A program made the position numbers and the translations under genes. From the NCBI GenBank assembly GCA_018064475.1, contig JAGHVD010000007.1, positions 20,158-84,157 of the forward strand: a stretch of 64,000 bases of DNA, in the 5' to 3' direction. This document shows, piece by piece, positions 27,190 to 35,784 of this stretch. The DNA is from Candidatus Scatonaster coprocaballi (lineage in GTDB: Bacteria; Bacillota; Clostridia; Saccharofermentanales; Saccharofermentanaceae). The notes under the pieces were generated by a model. That model did no database searches and was not told where the DNA came from. It saw nothing but the letters and a program-made list of their open reading frames with translations. How positions within the stretch are numbered: position 1 is the stretch's first letter; every line of letters starts with the position of its first letter.

Positions 27190-27957
27190 GTGAAGAATAG
27201 AAAAGGTTTTACGCTAATGGAAATGATGTGTGTCGTTGCAATTATTATCTTTATATCTGCAGTGGCGATTACAAATGTTTCTGGATATATGAAGAAAGCA
27301 AGAGATTTGGATGCGAGCGTGCAAGCACATTCTGCACAGGCTCGTGCACAGCAGGCAGCGGTTGACGAATATCTCAATTTCAGCCGTGATTATGCGGTTC
27401 CTGCAACCGCTGATACCAAGAAGAAAGCAGATAAACCAGCTCCCGCTCCAGAACCGTCGGCTCCACCGATGGAAGCCCCAACATTGCCTCCAGAAGGAAC
27501 ACCATCGGAACCCACATCTCCAGAGTCCCTGCCTCCAGAGACTACAACACAACCTTCTACAGAACCTGAGACGACCCCGTCCCAACCGGCTCCGGACAGT
27601 AAGCCTGACAACATTTCCAATCTTCCTGGCAAAGTAACGAAAGGCGACAACTCGTCAGCTGTAGTATCAGTAGGCAACGCGAATGACTGGGGCGCAGATG
27701 CAAGACAGGTCAACGTGAAAGGTAACAAACCAATCTACAGTATCACCGTAAGAGTGGAAGGCGGTTCTCCGAAAGTTCAGGACGTTGAGTGGAGATACGA
27801 GGTGAAAGATTTAGGAAACGGTGTATTTGAAGTTACATACAAAGTAAATGATAAGTACAATCTTCCAATCGATTCGCTGTCCTTCATGTATATGAGTGAT
27901 CGTGGAACTTCTACCGCAAATATTCAGGTTCAGGAAGTTCAGTACTACGAAGCATAA
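27190..27957 (+). CDS. Orphan type IV pilin-like protein with Pro/Thr-rich linker
   Basis: 255 residues from the GTG at 27190, which has AGGAGGGG about 7 nt upstream. The prepilin signal is textbook: a basic leader, RKG then FTLMEMM with cleavage after Gly6 and Glu at mature position 5, then a hydrophobic helix (VVAIIIFISAVAI). A Pro/Thr/Glu-rich stretch spans about 75-140. The last ~110 residues are beta-rich. No pilD, pilB, pilC or pilT is in the window, so it relies on an assembly system elsewhere or acts as a minor pilin or competence-type pseudopilin. Confidence 0.85.
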   Translation: MKNRKGFTLMEMMCVVAIIIFISAVAITNVSGYMKKARDLDASVQAHSAQARAQQAAVDEYLNFSRDYAVPATADTKKKADKPAPAPEPSAPPMEAPTLPPEGTPSEPTSPESLPPETTTQPSTEPETTPSQPAPDSKPDNISNLPGKVTKGDNSSAVVSVGNANDWGADARQVNVKGNKPIYSITVRVEGGSPKVQDVEWRYEVKDLGNGVFEVTYKVNDKYNLPIDSLSFMYMSDRGTSTANIQVQEVQYYEA

Positions 27958-28086
27958 GAACAGACAATGCGTGATATGACGAACATTCATCAGTCGTAGT
28001 TAGGTAATGGATAGAATGGATTCCGTGACAGATCGTTGACAGTTGAGAATTGACAGCATTGGGAATCATCAAGTCACCTTCAATAG

Positions 28087-28126
28087 AAGGCCACTTCAAA
28101 GAAGATTTGAGGTGGCCTTTCTTTGT
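28087..28126 (+). terminator. Strong terminator after the pilin-like gene
   Basis: AAGGCCACTTCAAA (28087-28100) pairs with TTTGAGGTGGCCTT (28106-28119) over 14 bp with one G-U, a 5-nt loop, then TTCTTTG. Confidence 0.9.
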
Positions 28127-28255
28127 GTATTCACAAATCAGTAAAAAAACCGTGCCTTTTACGTCATAAGGTACTATTATAATATGTAGCAGAGGTGCAA
28201 AATCGGCGTGTATAGCGTAGAAGCGTGTTCTGAAATATAGCGGAAGGTGAGAAGT

Positions 28256-29308
28256 ATGAAATTTCAACGGTTTGTTAAACTCATTACGAAAAACTTGTCT
28301 TTGATATCGATACTTCTTGCTTTTGTGCTGGGCGTCATTGGTATGACCGGCTTGCGTTCGAAGATCCTTGACACTTCAAACTGGTTCATGAGCGAAGAAG
28401 AAGTGGAAGAGAAATTCGGAAGTGATGGCGAAGATGATCCGAATCTTGCAAGTAACACGTCAGTCGCTGCAAACGAATCTTCATCGGATACCCAGCATTC
28501 TGAAACGGCGCTCTCTTCTGAAATGTCCAGCTCTTCTGAGACGGCCCTTTCTTCCCAATTGAGTGTTTCGGATCCGTCCGATTCTCAGGATACAACTTTG
28601 AGTGATGCTTCGCTAACTACAGCGGACAGCTCGCAGAAGGAAGAGGAAATGACCAGCTCGACGAAGATCCCTTCTGAAACAACGAAGAAACCGAAAGAGA
28701 CGAAGACTTCTTCTATATCACGTGAGACCGAGACACAGCAACCGGCTGATTCCACCACTGCGACCGCACCGGATGCAACGACTACAGAAGCAACAACGGC
28801 TGCCACAGAAGCAACGACAGCGGCCGCGACGGAAGCGACGACAGCTGCTACAACGGAAGCGACGACGGCAGAAACAACGACTGTTGCCACAACGGAAGCG
28901 ACAACGACTAAGTCCAACACTTCCCTCGGAAATTTAAATGGTTCATATGACTATGATATGGCTAGACAGGTTCTGGATCTGGTCAATGCAGAGCGAGCTG
29001 CGAACGGTCGTGCCCCACTTAAGTGGAACGACACACTGGCTTCGGATGCTGCGATTCGTGCGACGGAACTGCCGGTCAATTGGTCGCATACGCGTCCGGA
29101 TGGTTCAGATTGGAGTACTGCGGGTTCGGGAAGAGCTTGGGGCGAGAACCTTGCAATGGGTCAGACTTCTCCGGCACAGGCGCTCAGTGATTGGATGCAA
29201 TCCCCAACACACAAGTCCAACATTCTCGACAGCGATTATACCAAGATGGGTGTGGCTTGCTACTACTGTGAGGGAACCTATTATTGGGTACAGGAGTTTG
29301 GTGGCTGA
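28256..29308 (+). CDS. CAP-domain (SCP/PR1-like) surface protein with Ser/Thr-rich stalk
   Basis: 350 residues from the ATG at 28256. One N-terminal membrane helix (about 12-32) serves as an anchor; the next ~190 residues are low complexity, rich in Ser, Thr and Glu, with repeats of the ATTEA type (about 170-215). The CAP domain (225-350) contains WSHTRPDGS, WGENLAMGQ and SPTHKSNIL, supplying the His/Glu/His cleft of the family. Such proteins face the outside in Gram-positives. It is followed at once by the DUF2752 gene (TTG start right after its stop codon). Confidence 0.9.
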   Translation: MKFQRFVKLITKNLSLISILLAFVLGVIGMTGLRSKILDTSNWFMSEEEVEEKFGSDGEDDPNLASNTSVAANESSSDTQHSETALSSEMSSSSETALSSQLSVSDPSDSQDTTLSDASLTTADSSQKEEEMTSSTKIPSETTKKPKETKTSSISRETETQQPADSTTATAPDATTTEATTAATEATTAAATEATTAATTEATTAETTTVATTEATTTKSNTSLGNLNGSYDYDMARQVLDLVNAERAANGRAPLKWNDTLASDAAIRATELPVNWSHTRPDGSDWSTAGSGRAWGENLAMGQTSPAQALSDWMQSPTHKSNILDSDYTKMGVACYYCEGTYYWVQEFGG

Positions 29309-29761
29309 TTGAACGAACAGAAGAAACAGGATTCCCCATTCATTTATCGCAATTATGTGCGTTGGCCAATAATCGTCGCCATGATTCTCGTGGTTGCGGC
29401 GGGCCTTGCCTATATTTTTGTTATCGATCCAACTCAGGCCGGTTCTCCGACGGTACCATGTCTGTTCCACCGTATGACCGGTCTTTACTGTGTAGGCTGT
29501 GGGAACACTCGTGCGCTGCATGCGCTGGTACATGGTGAGATCCTAGAGATGTTCGGTTACAATATTCTATTTCCATTTGTCGTCGTCATTCTGGCCTGGT
29601 GTTACATCGTCGGGTTGACGACTTTGCTCTGGCGAAGACGGATACTATGGCTACCTGAAGGTATATCGAATCGAACACTGGTGATCGTATTTACTGTGGT
29701 GATTCTGTTCGCGGTGCTGCGGAATATTCCAATGTGGCCATTTACCATTCTGGCACCGTAG
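29309..29761 (+). CDS. DUF2752 membrane protein
   Basis: 150 residues with a TTG start immediately after the CAP gene's TGA. Three or four membrane helices flank a Cys-rich turn: PCLFHRMTGLYCVGCGNTRALHAL, the DUF2752 signature (CxxxxxTGxxCxxCGxTR). Function is unknown; the family is often linked with small CD225/TM2-type membrane proteins, which also follow here. GGAG at 29292-29295 is a rather distant ribosome-binding site, so reinitiation after the CAP stop is likely. Confidence 0.85.
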   Translation: MNEQKKQDSPFIYRNYVRWPIIVAMILVVAAGLAYIFVIDPTQAGSPTVPCLFHRMTGLYCVGCGNTRALHALVHGEILEMFGYNILFPFVVVILAWCYIVGLTTLLWRRRILWLPEGISNRTLVIVFTVVILFAVLRNIPMWPFTILAP

Positions 29762-29861
29762 GTTTATAAAAAATCTTGCGTTCATGAATTTGCGGCATTA
29801 TCATTGAATGGATGAGCCGAATTGGACATTGTGATCGATTGAGATGTAGAAGGAGAGTAAT

Positions 29862-30407
29862 ATGGCAATTTGTAAGTTTTGCGGAGCAGAATCCGGAGAT
29901 ACGAAGTTCTGTCAGAATTGTGGTGCACAGATGGAGGTGGTCGCACAGCCGATTCAACCTCAGATCCAGCAACCTGTATTGCAACAGCAGCCTATGGGCT
30001 TCCCTTCCCAGCAACCAATAAATGCGGCTCAATCAAATGGTTATATCCCGAAATCGGCGGCTGGACTTGTAGCCGGAAACGTCATACTTATCGTTCTCGG
30101 AACACTTTGCTGTTGCTGTGTGTTTTTCACGATCATCAGCACAGTACTTGGTATTATCGGCGTAGTGAATGCGTCGAAAGTTAGAGGTTGCACAAGTCCA
30201 GAAGAAGAACAACATTGCCGCGGAATCGCACGCCTGATGATGATTATCGGCTATGTGCTTCTGGTGGTCATCGTAGTCACGGTTTTCTCTGTAATAACGG
30301 CCAAGTTTGGTAGTATTAGTGAAGGCGTGGATCAGATTGAGTCGTGGTTCGAGTCGGTCGCCGAATCGATCGAGGAGGAAGCGGATTTCGCTTTGAGATT
30401 TCGTTAA
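29862..30407 (+). CDS. Zinc-ribbon plus two-helix membrane protein (CD225/DUF4190-like)
   Basis: 181 residues. An N-terminal zinc ribbon (CKFCGAESGDTKFCQNCGAQ, four Cys in two CxxC pairs), a Pro/Gln-rich linker, then two membrane helices. The first helix end has GTLCCCCVFFTIISTVLGIIG and the loop has NASKV, similar to CD225/dispanin-like proteins. The two membrane helices are separated by a soluble, charged loop. The product sits in the membrane with the ribbon in the cytoplasm. Paralogue of the next gene; function unknown. Confidence 0.8.
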   Translation: MAICKFCGAESGDTKFCQNCGAQMEVVAQPIQPQIQQPVLQQQPMGFPSQQPINAAQSNGYIPKSAAGLVAGNVILIVLGTLCCCCVFFTIISTVLGIIGVVNASKVRGCTSPEEEQHCRGIARLMMIIGYVLLVVIVVTVFSVITAKFGSISEGVDQIESWFESVAESIEEEADFALRFR

Positions 30408-30422
30408 GGGGAGAATGCAGGA

Positions 30423-30920
30423 ATGAGATGTGCGTATTGTCATGCGGATTTGTCACCGGAAGCGAGGTTCTGCCCAGAGTGTGGACTCGCGATTACGACG
30501 TGTCCGCCTTTCATGCCAGCACCCAATATGCAGATGATGCCGACACCCAATATGCAGATGATGACTCCTCAGATCGTTGAAGAGAGTGAGTATTATCACA
30601 TCGATGCGATGGAGAAGCCGGATTTTGATGCGATGCGGGGCATCTCGATCGTATTGATCGTCCTGTCCGTTCTGTTCTTTGTGACGATACTTTTCCCATT
30701 GCCGTTGGCAATCATAGCCTTGGTGAAATCATGCTCCGGTGCGGTGGAGACGAATCCGTATGAAGCGAAGAAAACATTCAACACTTGCCGTGTCCTAATC
30801 ATTATTAGTATTGTAGTGATGGCTTGCGTGTTGGTCGGCTTCTATATCTACGAAGAATATTTGTTGATTCAGAATCCTGTGACAGAAATTGGTAACATAG
30901 TGAAGTATATGTTCCATTAA
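30423..30920 (+). CDS. Second zinc-ribbon membrane protein, paralogue of the preceding gene
   Basis: 165 residues. Zinc ribbon CAYCHADLSPEARFCPECG, a short Met/Gln-rich direct repeat (PNMQMM twice, from a repeated stretch at 30525-30560), then two membrane helices with the loop LVKSCSGAVE. It lies 15 bp after the first zinc-ribbon gene, so they form one operon. The layout (ribbon, linker, two helices) is kept though the sequence has diverged, suggesting an old duplication. Confidence 0.8.
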   Translation: MRCAYCHADLSPEARFCPECGLAITTCPPFMPAPNMQMMPTPNMQMMTPQIVEESEYYHIDAMEKPDFDAMRGISIVLIVLSVLFFVTILFPLPLAIIALVKSCSGAVETNPYEAKKTFNTCRVLIIISIVVMACVLVGFYIYEEYLLIQNPVTEIGNIVKYMFH

Positions 30921-31074
30921 TCTAGCTCCGTCAGTACCCCGATGATTGATACGGATCTCCCTATCTTGTGAAAAATCTTTGCTAATTTGTTGTGAAATTA
31001 TACAGTAAAGAATGAAAAATGACGAAAAACGTTGTATAATTGTCTTACAATTCGAGTTGTGAGGAGAGTTTGAG

Positions 31075-33237
31075 ATGAAGAAGTGTCCTGTATGTGGCGT
31101 AATGATGGGCGATAACGTGGCACGTTGCTTCATGTGTAAGTACGATTTCCAGAAGGCTGCACGTGAGGGCGAAGAGGTTGCTCGTCAGGAAGCCAGTGCA
31201 AATATAAAGAAGAATGAACAGGAAACGAACGCACGTGTAGAACAGAAACGTTCCGAGGAAGAGAAAGTTATCGCTGAGATGAAGCAGAGAAATGCTCGAG
31301 AAATCGAGACATTGAACTCGCAGTTAGAATCAGAGAAACTTCGTATCGAGACAGAATATGTAGAGATCCGTAAGCGTGCACTCGACGAACGTAAGAGTTT
31401 GGAGAAAGAACTCGACGAGTTGAGAGAACTCGTTGAGATCGAGAAGAAGCGTTCAGCAGACGCCGGGGCAGAAGCTGAGAAGGTACGTGAGCAGACTCGT
31501 AAGGAGATGGAAGTTGAGCGCAATCAGATGATTGCGGATGCGAAGAAAGAGCAGGAGAACATCCTTCTTGAAGCGCAGAAAGAGACAGAGAAACTGGCGA
31601 TTCAAGTCCAGAAAGAATACAAAGATGCAATGGCCAGACGTCAGCAGTTACTTGAGGAGGCTCAAGCGGCTGAGGCGGCCACGAAGGAAGCTTTTGCAGC
31701 ACGTGAGAAGGCAGTGAAGGAGAAGGAAGAACTTGAGAAATCCTTGTCCGCATTACAGTCTGACTATGAGGCGGCTCGCAAGAAGTTGGAAGCAGAAGCA
31801 GACGAGACATCCCGTGCCAAGATTAAAGAGGGCGAAGATGCTAAGGCTGCAGCGTTGGCCGAGGCGCAGCAGATTGTTGCGGAGATCGAGCAGACCAAGA
31901 AGCAAGCTTCATCCGAATTGGAAGCTTATGTGAAGGAAGCAAAGCTTGCAATTGAGGAAGCGAACAAAGCGCAGGAGATGAACCAGAAGATTACGGAGGA
32001 GAATACCCGTATCAAGGCTGAACTCGATGAGACACAGAAATCTTATGAGACCATCGCGCAAGAGAAGGAAGCACTTGAGGCTGCGGTTGCGAAGTTGAAA
32101 GCAGATGCAGAAGCAGAGAAGGCGCGTATCCTGAAAGAGGCGGAAGACGAGCGTACCCGTATCACTTCGGAGACGCAGGCTGAGTACGATCGTGTGACGA
32201 AAGAGACTGCGGCGGAACGTGATCGCATCACGAAGGAAGCTGAGGCAGAACGTGATCGCATCACGAAGGAAGCCGAAGAAACACGTGCTCGAATCACCAA
32301 AGAGACGGAAGATGCGCGCGCGAAGACCTTGAAGGAGACGGAGGACGAACGCGTACGAGTAACGACTGCGGCCAAGCAGGAACTGGAACGCTCACAGCAA
32401 GAGAAAGCACGTCTGGATGCAGAAGCTTCCCAGGTTCTGCAGTTGGCTCAACAGCAGAAACAGCAGATGGAGGCCGAAGCGAAGCAGAAGATGGATGCTG
32501 CAAACAAGGCCATTTCCGATGCACAGCATGAGAAAGACAGACTGCAGGCAGAAGCCAAGGCAGGATGTGAGGTTATTGCCAATCAGAAGAGCGCACTGGA
32601 AGCCGATATCGCTCGTATGACCAAAGAACAGACAGAAGCGAAGAATGGTTTTGCTTCACAGATTGCTGCACTTCAGACTGAACTGGCTACAGCGAAGACG
32701 ATCATCGCAGATTCTAAGAATGCGAAGAAACTGGCTGAAATTGAGGCACAGGAAGTTCTGCTGAAGGCGGAAAAACGAGCAATTTCACTCAAGGAAGCGG
32801 CACTTTCCGAAAGCGAGAAGGGCAAGCTGCAGGATGAGCTGAAGAAGAAGGAGAGTGAACTGGCAGAAATGGCGAAGTCGAAAGAAGAATTAGAGAAGCA
32901 GTTGGATGAGACGCAGAAAGCCATCAAGAAACTGCAGGATCAGGTAAATAATATGCCGGCCGGTGGCGGAGTAATGGCAATTGCGGATGGAAAGAAAGAA
33001 TATTCAGTTATTCTGATTCCACATCGTTCAAATGGTGAAGTAAACTCTGAACGTATGGCAGAAGTGCTGGCCAAGAAGGCAGCAGATGGTTGGAGACTCC
33101 ATAGCATCATCAACGATGAAGGCGGTAAGCTTCAGGCTTCTCTGGGCGGAAGCGATGGCATCTCGCTGAATGCAGGTTCTTCGACGACCAAAGAGGACCG
33201 CGTACTCATGATCTTCGAAAGAAGTATCGATTCGTAA
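31075..33237 (+). CDS. Zinc ribbon, long coiled coil, C-terminal DUF4177-like protein
   Basis: 720 residues. An N-terminal zinc ribbon CPVCGVMMGDNVARCFMCKYD (four Cys) is followed by about 580 residues of nearly unbroken coiled coil rich in A, E, K and R. Residues 348-435 form eight 11-residue units (consensus ERDRITKEAEA), a hendecad register that predicts a straight or slightly right-handed coil. The last ~80 residues (KEYSVILIPHRSNGE ... ADGWRLHSIIND ... RVLMIFERS) resemble DUF4177. No signal peptide or membrane helix. A cytoplasmic scaffold or spacer is the likely role. It is terminated by the hairpin at 33313. Confidence 0.85.
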   Translation: MKKCPVCGVMMGDNVARCFMCKYDFQKAAREGEEVARQEASANIKKNEQETNARVEQKRSEEEKVIAEMKQRNAREIETLNSQLESEKLRIETEYVEIRKRALDERKSLEKELDELRELVEIEKKRSADAGAEAEKVREQTRKEMEVERNQMIADAKKEQENILLEAQKETEKLAIQVQKEYKDAMARRQQLLEEAQAAEAATKEAFAAREKAVKEKEELEKSLSALQSDYEAARKKLEAEADETSRAKIKEGEDAKAAALAEAQQIVAEIEQTKKQASSELEAYVKEAKLAIEEANKAQEMNQKITEENTRIKAELDETQKSYETIAQEKEALEAAVAKLKADAEAEKARILKEAEDERTRITSETQAEYDRVTKETAAERDRITKEAEAERDRITKEAEETRARITKETEDARAKTLKETEDERVRVTTAAKQELERSQQEKARLDAEASQVLQLAQQQKQQMEAEAKQKMDAANKAISDAQHEKDRLQAEAKAGCEVIANQKSALEADIARMTKEQTEAKNGFASQIAALQTELATAKTIIADSKNAKKLAEIEAQEVLLKAEKRAISLKEAALSESEKGKLQDELKKKESELAEMAKSKEELEKQLDETQKAIKKLQDQVNNMPAGGGVMAIADGKKEYSVILIPHRSNGEVNSERMAEVLAKKAADGWRLHSIINDEGGKLQASLGGSDGISLNAGSSTTKEDRVLMIFERSIDS

Positions 33238-33312
33238 AGCTCTTCAACGGACACCGTGTTTGCATGAGGCGAAAGCGCTATTCCGTATAAAGAATGTTAT
33301 GTAGAAAAGAGG

Positions 33313-33350
33313 CACCCCTTGTGTGACGATTGTCACGCAGGGGGTGTTTC
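33313..33350 (+). terminator. Terminator after the coiled-coil gene
   Basis: CACCCCTTGTGTGAC (33313-33327) and GTCACGCAGGGGGTG (33332-33346) form a 15-bp stem with two G-U pairs and a GATT loop, followed by TTTC. Confidence 0.88.
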
Positions 33351-33512
33351 ACTATAAGATTATTTGATATCCGTCCGTTCTTGTGATTCTACAAATTGAA
33401 ATGCTGTTAAGTATCACAAAAAAATTTTGTCGATGTGCGGAGTTTTTGTAGAAAATGTTTATATTATCGGTTATAATATTCACATTGAAGTTTGAATTAG
33501 GAGGACGAATAC

Positions 33513-35597
33513 ATGACCAATTATTCGGCAGACAAGATCCGTAATATCGCGTTATTGGGACACGGCGGATCCGGCAAAACAGCACTGGCAGAAGCAATGC
33601 TCTTCTGCTCCAAAGCAATCGATCGTCTGGGTCGTGGAGTAGATGGTAACACTACACTGGATTTTGACCCAGAAGAAGTGAAACGCCAGATTTCTATCAA
33701 CACATCCGTAGCGGCATGTGAATGGAAGAACACGAAGATGAATATCATCGACACACCAGGTGATTTCGATTTTCTCGGCGAGACCATGGCAGGTATTCGT
33801 GTAGCGGGTAGTGCAATCGTAGTGATTAGTGCCAAGGGCGGTACGTCCGTTGGTTCAGAGAAGGCCATCCGCCTTCTGAATAAGAGAAAAGTTCCGTTCA
33901 TGTTCTTCTTGAACCGTATGGACGAACCGAACGCGGACTTCGAGGGTGTAATCTCTCGTATGATGGCTCGTTATGGCCGTGGTGTCATCCCACTTTCTTT
34001 CCCGATTATGACCGATGATAAGATGACGGGTATCGTTGACGTAATGAATAAGCGTGCTTTCACACTGGATGAGAAGACCGGCGCGCAGACTGAGATTCCG
34101 CTTCCGGCAGAATTCGAAGATCGTGTCAATGAACTTCAGGATAAGGTAAATGAAGTCGTTGCGGAGAGCGATGAAGAACTGATGGAGAAGTACTTCGCAG
34201 GTGAGCCTTTCACCGAAGATGAATTCCGTCGTGGCGTACATGCCGGATTTGCAGACGGCGTGCTGCACCCGATCTATTGCGGTTCAGCTTACAAGAACTG
34301 GGGCGTCGAGTTCCTGATGAACTGTATCTCCAAGGATACACCGCCGGCCTCGACAAAACCACCGCAAGAAGGTGTAACACCGGACGGCGAGAAGTTGACT
34401 ATCGTTTGTAAGGAAGAAGATCCGCTTGCAGCATTTATCTTTAAGACCATTGCAGACCCGTTCGTTGGTCGTATCTCCCTGTTCCGTGTATATGCCGGTG
34501 TGCTGAAGAGCAACGCGACAGTATACAATGCGGTCAAAGAGAAGGAAGAGCGCATGGGCGGCTTGTTCTACATGGTTGGTAAGAAGCAGATCCCGACGGA
34601 TCAGGTTGTGGCCGGCGATATTGGTGCGGTTGCAAAGCTTGTAATCTCTCAGACGAACGATACACTCTGTGACAAGTCCCGTATTGTGACACTGACCAAG
34701 ATCAACTTCCCGACACCGTGCTTGTCGATGGGTATCGTCCCGAAGGCTCGTGGCGAAGAAGATAAGATCATGGCAGGCCTGAATAAGCTGAAGGATGAGG
34801 ATCCGGTATTCACAGTAACGAATAACGCGGAGACGAAGCAGATGGTAATCGCAGGTCTTGGTGAGCAGGAAATCTCTGTATTGAAGAGTAAGCTGAAGAC
34901 CAAGTTCAATGTAGATGCAGATCTGGAAGAACCTCGTGTGCCATACCGTGAAGCGATTCGTAAGAAGGTCAAGGTACAGGGCAAGCATAAGAAGCAGTCC
35001 GGTGGTCACGGCCAGTATGGTGATGTGTGGATTGAGTTCGAACCGAATCCGGAGTCAGAAGAACTGGTATTCGCAGAGAATGTATTCGGCGGCGCAGTTC
35101 CGAGAAACTTCTTCCCAGCTGTTGAGAAAGGACTTCAGGATGCAGTCAAGAAGGGTACGCTGGGCGGCTATCCGGTTGTAAACCTCAAGGCTACCTTGGT
35201 CGATGGTTCCTACCACGATGTAGACTCCTCAGAAATGGCATTTAAGATTGCTGCAAACTTGGCTTTCAAGGCTGGTATGGCTGCAGGTAACCCGGTTCTC
35301 CTTGAGCCGATCAGTTCTGTATCCGTTCATGTTCCGGAAGAGAAACAGGGCGATATCATGGGCGACATGAACAAGCGTCGTGGCCGTATTATGGGTATCG
35401 ACAGTGATGAGACAGGTTCGGTCATCAACTGCGAAGTACCGACATCTGAGATGGCTACCTATGCAACAGATCTTAAGTCCATGACACAGGGCCGCGGCTG
35501 GTACACCATTGAGCACGCTCGTTATGAGCAGGCTCCGGGTGATGTACAGGCGAAGGTCATCGAAGCCAGAAAGGCTTTCTTGGAGGATGAAGATTAA
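33513..35597 (+). CDS. EF-G-like GTPase paralogue (EF-G2 type)
   Basis: 694 residues, full-length five-domain EF-G architecture. G1 is GHGGSGKT (16-23) rather than GHVDHGKT, G3 is DTPGDF (80-85) where translation GTPases have DTPGH, and G4 is NRMD (134-137). The catalytic His of switch II is thus Asp84. These changes define the EF-G2/TetM-unlike paralogue group, which may act in ribosome-linked roles but not as the main translocase. Domain IV/V sequence (HKKQSGGHGQYGDVWIEF) is present. A strong terminator follows. Preceded by TATAAT at 33472 without a clear -35. Confidence 0.9.
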   Translation: MTNYSADKIRNIALLGHGGSGKTALAEAMLFCSKAIDRLGRGVDGNTTLDFDPEEVKRQISINTSVAACEWKNTKMNIIDTPGDFDFLGETMAGIRVAGSAIVVISAKGGTSVGSEKAIRLLNKRKVPFMFFLNRMDEPNADFEGVISRMMARYGRGVIPLSFPIMTDDKMTGIVDVMNKRAFTLDEKTGAQTEIPLPAEFEDRVNELQDKVNEVVAESDEELMEKYFAGEPFTEDEFRRGVHAGFADGVLHPIYCGSAYKNWGVEFLMNCISKDTPPASTKPPQEGVTPDGEKLTIVCKEEDPLAAFIFKTIADPFVGRISLFRVYAGVLKSNATVYNAVKEKEERMGGLFYMVGKKQIPTDQVVAGDIGAVAKLVISQTNDTLCDKSRIVTLTKINFPTPCLSMGIVPKARGEEDKIMAGLNKLKDEDPVFTVTNNAETKQMVIAGLGEQEISVLKSKLKTKFNVDADLEEPRVPYREAIRKKVKVQGKHKKQSGGHGQYGDVWIEFEPNPESEELVFAENVFGGAVPRNFFPAVEKGLQDAVKKGTLGGYPVVNLKATLVDGSYHDVDSSEMAFKIAANLAFKAGMAAGNPVLLEPISSVSVHVPEEKQGDIMGDMNKRRGRIMGIDSDETGSVINCEVPTSEMATYATDLKSMTQGRGWYTIEHARYEQAPGDVQAKVIEARKAFLEDED

Positions 35598-35636
35598 TTA
35601 CTCATCGCGTCAGACAAGTGAGGGTTGAGATATGGG

Positions 35637-35673
35637 GACTGGCTTGGAAGAGATTCCAAGCCAGTCTTTCTTT
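35637..35673 (+). terminator. Strong terminator after the EF-G-like gene
   Basis: Perfect 13-bp stem GACTGGCTTGGAA (35637-35649) with TTCCAAGCCAGTC (35654-35666), a GAGA loop and TTTCTTTG. Confidence 0.95.
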
Positions 35674-35784
35674 GTTCGAAAAAGAATACGGAAAATACTT
35701 GTTTTGAACTGCAAGCGCGGTGTGCAAAGCAGGAGTTTTGGTATAAAATAGAACATAGACTAATATTGACGGAGGAGCGCCCCC

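Noticed and set aside
32215..32280. Two 33-bp near-identical tandem units, considered as a CRISPR-like repeat
   Set aside because: No spacers, in frame, and encodes the coiled-coil hendecad, so it is coding repeat.
33472..33477. TATAAT as a full promoter of the EF-G-like gene
   Set aside because: No -35 at 16-18 bp; kept only as a possible -10.
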